Shown in pieces: positions 42,551-48,569 of a stretch of DNA of 48,569 nucleotides (position 1 is the first letter of the stretch; the number at the start of each line of letters is the position of its first letter). The notes under the pieces were generated by a model, which saw only the letters and a list, made by a program, of their open reading frames with translations, was not told the origin of the DNA and searched no databases. Position numbers and translations under genes: made by a program. The stretch lies in NCBI GenBank assembly GCA_947646735.1, contig CANTFK010000430.1:1-48569 (forward strand), read 5' to 3'. The stretch comes from Peronospora farinosa (lineage: Eukaryota; Oomycota; Peronosporomycetes; Peronosporales; Peronosporaceae).

Positions 42551-43560
42551 TTAGCTCTCTACCGCGATATCTTTCTTAAAGAGTTGTATACTCTTGCCCG
42601 CGTCCATAGCCTGATTTGCGAGTGCATCGGCCATACAGTTACATTGCCGTAGGTGATGGGTCCACGAAATGAACCCCAGTCTATCAGCATGCAATTGGCA
42701 TTGCATATACAGCCCTTGTAACTGTTGCTTCCTCGGCACTCTTCTGTGCTTGAGTTTATTGATAATGAGTTGACTGTCGCCGACTACATGAAGGTTTCGT
42801 ATATGGCTACGTAGTATAATGCGTAACCCGTTCAGGAGTCCGTGATACTCCGCCACAATGTTGTTCACCGAATTGCGATATGACACACTTTCCATCCAGA
42901 AAATTCGTGTAGCGACGAGATACCACCTATTCTAATCAGCACAGAGCCTGCCTCGTCTGGTCCAGGATTCCCTCGTGATACACCATCAAAAATTAAGGAT
43001 GAGTTCAGGGCGGCTGGTGACTAATCTGGTAAATCCTAGCCAAGTATCTCCCAGTTGCGTTTGCAAGGCATGGCAAATTTCGTATTCCGCTTTTACTGCA
43101 GGTACCGCCTCAGACCTAATTCTGTGCAGAGTAAGGAACGCCGATAACAAGCGCATTTTTGTATGACCGCATTTTGATTGGGGAGTTTTCTGTTCTGGAT
43201 ACCGATATAAACATCGTCGCCACCAAATGATCTGTAGAGTTGAAACCACTCCAAGTTTCCAATAAGCCTGGAACGCATCAAATAACTCCATATGCACGCT
43301 CTCCCTGCAACCTATCGTTAACATTGAAAAAAGCGCGTCCCCTTTTTCCAACACCGCCTTCGGAACCACGATTTCCAAGAGTCCAAGAATCTGATCCGGG
43401 CCAGGTAAAATTCGGGCAAAAAACCATGACTTCCCATTGCGATGCAAATACACGCCAAAGTTTGCGTGCTCCAGATAAAGCTTAAACGTGTGGTATGGTG
43501 TCCCCGTCGACCCAGCACATTCCTCAATCGGGCAGTCCAAATTGTGATTGTTGAAATTTT
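42551..43560 (-). pseudogene. Non-LTR retroelement 3' end with RNase HI domain
   Basis: The minus strand from about 43540 to 42986 encodes a Cys-containing N-terminal part (CPIEECAG) and a helical region (WWRRCLYRY, SAFLTLHRIRSEAVPAVKAEYEICHAL) like the segment before RNase H in oomycete non-LTR elements. Then FDGVSRGNPGPDEAGSV opens an RNase HI domain, shifts frame near 42895 and continues with NNIVAEYHGLLNGLR, VVGDSQLIINKL and NCMADALANQAMD. The Asp-Glu-Asp-Asp residues of RNase HI are all visible. Assignment to a named LINE clade is not possible here. Confidence 0.6.
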
Positions 43561-44159
43561 AGGCACTATAGGCTCCGAGTTTCAGCCTGTACAGAACCTG
43601 ATGTCTCCATTTTGTTGCAACTGTGATGCGGCCAGTGTCTGCCCACTTAAGTCACTATATGCTTCGCTGACGTTCGCGTTATCCTGGCTGGTCCCATTTT
43701 AGGTGTTTGTTTCCAAATTCCGCAAGTGCTTTGCGTCTCTCACGAGCTTGAACTCGTCCTTTTTATTGCGATCGGTTGTAGCCTACAAGTCTGCCCCCAT
43801 GCCACACACATACGTATCTGTACAGCATTGGGTGGGAGGTATGGCGTTAACATGATCATCTTCTGAAAACAAAACCGTAAAAGAGATCACCTCGCTCATG
43901 GAGAGGACAACACTATACTCCATGTCTATCCCATAAGGGCCAACAGTGCTAATGAGCACTGCGTTTTGTTGTTCTCCTGAGCAACCAGCACTTAAAGTGG
44001 TCGGTCAAGCGGAACGAATATTAGGCGCAGCTCACTTGGGTATGAGGTCTTGATAAATGCTAGCATTGATAGTAAGAAGTTGCACTCCATATCGTATTCT
44101 AACGCCAAACGCCTGTTAAAATAATGGTTCCAGCCTCGGTGGTGTTCCATGTGACATAA
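43561..44159. other. Decayed sequence between the RNase H remnant and the effector pseudogene
   Basis: Broken minus-strand frames may continue the non-LTR element upstream. No clear reverse transcriptase motif seen. Confidence 0.4.
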
Positions 44160-46022
44160 TTACTGATGAAACGAGAGTAGTCTAGCTGCTTCAAAATTTC
44201 CGTACACCATCATCGTCCCAAGTTCGCACCTTAGGGAAAGCGCATCTAATGGTGAGGTAGGGATCTCATTCTGGGCAGAGTTATTCGTTTTCACTGCGCA
44301 TTGAACGCCGTATACCTTCATAAGATTAAAAACGTCGTCCGGAGCTCGCTGTGCGAGTCGCCAGTCGCTACGCTTCCATTTTCCGGCAAATTCCTTGGTA
44401 GTCTCGGCAGTTTTGGCTGTAGCGACCAACCTGGCTAGTCCTTCGCTGCTAAATCTATTCTTCAGCACTGTATATATAACCGTAGCGATCTCACTTCGAT
44501 CTGTTGGTTGTTTTTGCTTTTCCAAAAAAGTTACATACGCAACCCACGCGTCCCAATATTTAGTTCCAAGCATCTCTTCACCTTTATCTTGGAGCTTCAG
44601 AAGATCGTATACATCGCCGACACTTTTCCCATTCTTCCGCCACTTCTTCATCTGTGGATATTCCTGTAGGCGCTTCTCTTGCATATGTAGTAGGGTCCGC
44701 CGAATGCTCGTATTAGTGTCATCGGCCTTTGCCGCAGCAAGAATCGAATCTAGATTATTGCCACCCGCAGCAAGAATCGAGTATAGCTTTTTGTCACCCA
44801 CTTGCTTCCTCATCGCCAAAAGTAACATTTCATATGAATCCGATCCCAGCGTTTTAGCGTAATTGATCTAAGTGCTCCGAATCGGACTTCTCAAAAGCGT
44901 ATCTGGATGTTCTTTGTTGAGTTCAAGGAGCTCATATCTGCGGATCATGTCTATGCCGCTTTTTCCAGATCTGCCACTGATGCTTCGCCAATCTATCTGC
45001 CATCAACCTGGTCTTACCATTGACTCCCACCACAACAAGCAGTTCTACTAGATTTTTTGTCACCGTAGCGCTTCGTAAAATGCGTGACAAACTCCTCGTA
45101 TGGATTTTCTTCATCTCTCTCAAATGTTAAAACATATGTTTAAAACGTACTTAGTATGACATCACATTCATCTTTGCCAATAGTTAGCAGGTCCATGATG
45201 TTGTCCTCCTTACCATCTAAAACCCACTTGCTCAGCAGAACGATTTCCATTTTTCGGTAATCTCTTGCGTATCTGAATTTTTTCTTCCGGTCGCTAGCAT
45301 GCTAATCACATCAACACTTCCGTATATACTTAGAAGCGTTTAACCTTAATTTCTTCATCCCAATCGGCTCCTCATACTGATTTCCGTTGGGACAAATTAT
45401 CCACTATGATTGGACCACGTCGTATATTGGTCACTTTTGAACAGGTTTCCCTCAATTTGTAGAGTTTGAGCTTGTCACCAATTAAGCTCTCAAACTCTTT
45501 AATTTATTGTTCGTGTATGAAGCGAGCTACTGAGTTCCCCGTCTTCTCGACCGCCTTACCGACCGTTGCTGCTGGATCGTGAACTTTGGCTAGAACGCTA
45601 GGAATGACATCAGCCTCGATCGATTCTTCGACCTTTGCTGCTGGATTGTGGTTTGTGCCGGAATTTCCAGGAATGACATCAGACTTTCCAGCTTCAACAA
45701 CCTTTGCTGCTAAACCTTGGTCTATGGCGGTGGATACTCCAGAGGTGACACCACCCTAGACCGAGTCGATGGTGCCTGCTAAATCTTGGTCTATGGCGGG
45801 GCCTAAGTTTCCAATTCTGACTTCGTGCTCGTCGTCCATGCTATCCGTCGCATCCAGTTTTCTTTTCAAATACCGCTTCACTCGCGCATCGCTTTGGCCG
45901 ACGACACCCGAGTATCTCAACCGAGCAAGTATCACTATATCTCACGAAGACATCTTCTTTCACCGAGTGAAGGCAAGTCGCAATGCGATTATCAATAACG
46001 CCAATTTCTGAAATGTTAGCAT
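44160..46022 (-). pseudogene. Decayed RxLR-type effector with WY-like C-terminal modules
   Basis: From 46022 the minus strand opens with a hydrophobic signal-peptide-like segment (MLTFQKLALLIIALRL), which then hits a stop at 45962-45960. In another frame RYLK (45864-45875) is followed by an acidic DDEHE (45822-45836), a degenerate RxLR-dEER pair at normal spacing. Repeats of about 75 bp with a PAAKVEE-like peptide follow (45790-45560). The C-terminal part is the longest open block (222 codons, 44828-44160), with helical repeats such as GTKYWDAWVAYVTFLEK and DDVFNLMKV that fit WY/LWY modules; one more TAG lies at 44870. At least four disruptions make it a pseudogene. Oomycete WY effectors act inside host cells. 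The link between front and back halves is inferred from position and order. Confidence 0.55.
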
Positions 46023-46742
46023 ACTGTGGTGGAGTGGATACTCAAAATTGTATGATAAGATCCCAAACCACTCACTGCTCCGGACTGCCGACTGTCGGAG
46101 GGGGGGGGGGTACTTCGATGCCGCGTATGAATCTTCTTTCACCTTGTGTACCCGTCGGCTGGCGAGTCGCACTCTTCGAAAGACTTAGATAAAGTTGTAG
46201 ACGTCTGCCTTGAGGGAGGTAGACCTGGGGGGGGCCTCGAGTGGATATGTTTCACTCGGTGGTCCGGTAGGTGGCCACTCGATCGACCTTGTCGAGAGTG
46301 GGCTTAAAGCTAAATTCTTTTGGGAGCTTATCCCTGGCCTTTTCCTTCTTGTTTCAAGGGTATCAACCACCTGACCTTTACTTTGCTCCCGGACCGTGTG
46401 GTAAGGGAGACAGCTTCCGATAGCGTGTCTTGTGGGGGGGGGGGTGTTGCTACTTGAACGAGCTCACAGGCCAAATATATCCTGGAGCTCTATTCGCACT
46501 TGAACTTAACCACGCAACTGTCTTCATCGGGGGCCAAAAATGAATCCCCTCCCGGAACAAGTGGTAGCTTTGAGCAAGTTCTTCTTGGGCGACGTAGTCG
46601 TGCCACGTAGATCGCAAATTGGGTAGTATTTAATATAGTCCTATCCTTTTAACTCCTTTACTCTATCCTTGCCTGAAGCTATGATTCCTTGCTTCGACTG
46701 CTCTGATCTTTGTTTAACTGGTCAGGAGTGGCTGAACGCCAA
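46023..46742. other. LTR-like debris, no supported gene
   Basis: It contains three G runs (46100-46110, 46227-46234, 46434-46444) and no long recognisable frame. Probably U5/R-like part of the element whose U3 array follows. Confidence 0.4.
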
Positions 46743-46960
46743 GGGACCCGGGTCGACCGACTAGGAACCCAGGTCTACCGATGAGGTACCGGGTCTACCT
46801 GTGAGGGACCAGGTCTACCTATGAGTGACCGGATCGACCGATAAGGGAACGGGTCTACCGATGAGGGATCGAGTTCGACCGACGAGGGACCCAGGTCGAC
46901 CGATCAGAGACCGGTTCGACCAATGAGGGACCGTATCTACCAATGAGGGACCGGGCCTTC
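46743..46960. repeat. Eleven-copy 20-21-bp tandem repeat
   Basis: Units of the form GGGACCGGGTCTACCGATGA are repeated about 11 times with scattered substitutions (GTCGACC/GTCTACC variants). Resembles LTR U3 enhancer arrays. Confidence 0.9.
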
Positions 46961-47593
46961 CAAAGGAGCCCATGGTCGACTCCCTTCGGTACCGATTAAC
47001 CGGTACCCTGATAATGATTTCTCTTTTGTGGGTCCTGCAAATTGTGATCCGCCAAAGGTCGCTTCCCCCTCGAGTTCACTGTCTCTCTGGTCTCTTCTTC
47101 GTGATACACGGTCTTTTATACTACGAATCCAACTGGCTTCTGGGGTCTCCATATCTCAAACAAGCACTTCACCACAATACTGTAGTAGCCGAGTCTTAAC
47201 ATCTGGGTGAACCTGCGCTGAAGTAGGAGGGTTTATCCTTTTTATTGAATCCAGTGATGTAAGCTGAGACATCTCACCGTCTTTATACCCAATTTCGTAC
47301 ATATCAACGCCCATATCCTCCAGCACCAATTGTACTTCGATCGTTACCTCGGCTCGAACTGAGTTTAGTTCATACCCTGCCGACGTCAGTACAGGAAAGC
47401 CTGTCATTTCGTGAACACGGTCGAGTCTGCTACGCATATCAGGGACATCCTGTGCATGCCAGTCAAAGGAAGGATCTCCATGTTGCACGTCATATAAATG
47501 GCTCTCCGCATGCTTCAGAACCATCATAATTGAGAACACGGAATTATTGAAGCATGCTTCCAGGAATATCCTCATGACATCATCCGAAACCAT
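46937..47593 (-). CDS. Unassigned protein, possibly retroelement-derived
   Basis: A 145-codon frame starts at 47593 (MVSDDVMRIFLEACF) and stops at 47156; after the stop the coding-like region continues at 47152-46937 in a neighbouring frame (METPEASWIRSIKDRVSRRR). It is acidic and rich in hydrophobic helices (HAESHLYDVQ, AEVTIEVQLVLEDMGVDMYE). I recognise no family. Its position next to an LTR-like repeat array suggests a gag-like protein or other retroelement ORF, but this is a guess. No promoter element seen. Confidence 0.4.
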
Positions 47594-47976
47594 CTCAACT
47601 TATCTTTAATCATGTGTGTCCCCATTGTCCATAGTTAGCGTTGCAAAGGTGTAGCGCTGCACATGCGCTGTGTCATTTGCTGCCACATCCCAGACATATA
47701 CCCGTTCTTTTCAAGAGACCGCCATCGCTCTCACCCTTCTCAGATTGCCGTAGGGACATAACGCGATAACATTTCGAATGTGAAGGTAGCGCGTATAAAG
47801 CGCTGCTGTTGCAGCTCGGACCGTAGCTGGAACAGGTCTATTTGGGTAAAAACGCCCTAACTTTTATTTGGGGTCTATCAAAACCAACATTATGTGGTAA
47901 AGTTCGATAAGAGAATTTTGGCTAAGTCCATACAATAATTTTCTCGATAAATCCGGAGCCGAGTTATTGGGACTTT
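47594..47976. other. No supported gene
   Basis: Upstream of the unassigned ORF. No long frame or repeat seen. Confidence 0.4.
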
Positions 47977-48155
47977 TCTCTCTAACGGCCGGATTTTTTC
48001 TCATAATGGTTGGATCCCATTCTCATAATGGTTGGATCCCATTCTCATAACGGTTGAAGTCCTTTCCCATAACGGTCGGATTCCTTTCCCATAAAGGTCG
48101 GATCCCTTTCTCATAACGGTTGGATCCCTTTCTCATAACGGTTGGATCCTTTTCC
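47977..48155. repeat. Eight-copy 22-bp tandem repeat with a TAACGG-like core
   Basis: Units like TCTCATAACGGTTGGATCCC are repeated about eight times; variation is mainly in the AACGG/AATGG core. AACGG resembles the binding core of MYB proteins; that function is inference. The array lies upstream of an LTR start at the window edge. Confidence 0.88.
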
Positions 48156-48524
48156 CCATTAGGTCACTTACTGAAATGACTTATTGGGTGTGATGAAGTC
48201 GATCTCAATTCATGAACGATCGAATGGAAAAGCACCGTTGATCCAAGATCGTTTATTTGTTTGTTCAATAAAACGAATGAAGAAAGGATTAATGGTATCG
48301 AAGACGATGATATTATGGATTGAAACATACTTAAGGTGAAGATACACTGGCATACTCACATTTCCGAATTATATTTGGTTATCATTAGATAGATCACTGT
48401 TGGGATTATACTGGATTCCAGTATCGACTATTCCAATTGGATGGATTGAATTTGTACGGATTATAAGTGAATGTGGAATAGTGGAATTGCGCATAGTGTG
48501 GATCGCGACTGTGGAGGAAACTTG
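48156..48524. other. AT-rich, no supported gene
   Basis: AT-rich sequence with scattered GGATT motifs between the tandem array and the LTR start. Confidence 0.4.
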
Positions 48525-48569
48525 AAGGAGTGAATTTGGCGAAGTGTGATCGCATATTTTCGGTTAAGT
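48525..48569 (+). repeat. Start of another LTR of the 9610-10778 family, cut by window end
   Basis: The last 45 bases align with about 9628-9667 (shared AGTGTGATCGCAT and GGTTAAGT). The copy continues beyond the window. Confidence 0.65.

Noticed and set aside
46743..48155. CRISPR array
   Set aside because: Repeats of 20-22 bp are directly adjacent without unique spacers, and the organism is a eukaryote.

Overview
The window looks like a gene-sparse, repeat-rich stretch of a plant-pathogenic oomycete genome (Peronosporales: a Phytophthora or downy mildew relative). The evidence is an intact-looking RxLR-EER secreted effector, a decayed RxLR/WY-type effector, a GH28 polygalacturonase, three RWP-RK genes with the short RWPYR variant, oomycete-type Inr promoter cores, and abundant decayed Ty3/gypsy and Copia elements. 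No species can be named from sequence alone.

Layout. 1-4.44 kb: decayed Ty3/gypsy element on the minus strand (pol, protease, gag, leader) with an LTR at 4041-4444. 5.5-5.9 kb: tRNA-headed SINE with a perfect 12-bp target duplication. 6.3 kb: RxLR effector. 7.2 kb: inverted-repeat, MITE-like patch. 8.3-14.85 kb: second Ty3/gypsy element on the plus strand, whose gag is split by a 1.17-kb solo LTR. 15.8-17.8 kb: LTR debris, one piece split by a 617-bp GC-rich insert between 23-bp direct repeats. 19-31.4 kb: the island with most host genes, holding three RWP-RK genes (one with two inferred introns) and a polygalacturonase, plus a diverged duplicated block. 32.2-36.2 kb: divergent gene pair, an ExoIII-type AP endonuclease and a coiled-coil ZZ zinc-finger protein. 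36.8-41.7 kb: Copia element on the minus strand carrying two precise solo-LTR insertions. 41.8-48.6 kb: LTR U3 repeat arrays, a non-LTR retroelement RNase H tail, the decayed RxLR/WY effector and an unassigned ORF.

Most unusual signal. The Ty3/gypsy element at 1-4 kb is studded with perfect inverted repeats (stems 7-17 bp, loops 0-12 nt), many lying inside still-readable pol and gag codons. At several homologous protein positions the second element (8.9-14.8 kb) also has a hairpin, but with different stem sequence. The two small solo LTRs inside the Copia element likewise share a series of hairpins whose stems have changed in a compensatory way while loops stayed similar. Either structure is selected in these retroelements, or a template-switch mutation process keeps rewriting them. 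I know of no description of this pattern.

How the genes work together: the host genes are not an operon. The RxLR effector, the decayed WY effector and the polygalacturonase are the secreted, host-interaction part. The RWP-RK proteins are probable transcription factors. The AP endonuclease is a DNA-repair housekeeping enzyme that shares an intergenic promoter region with the ZZ protein.
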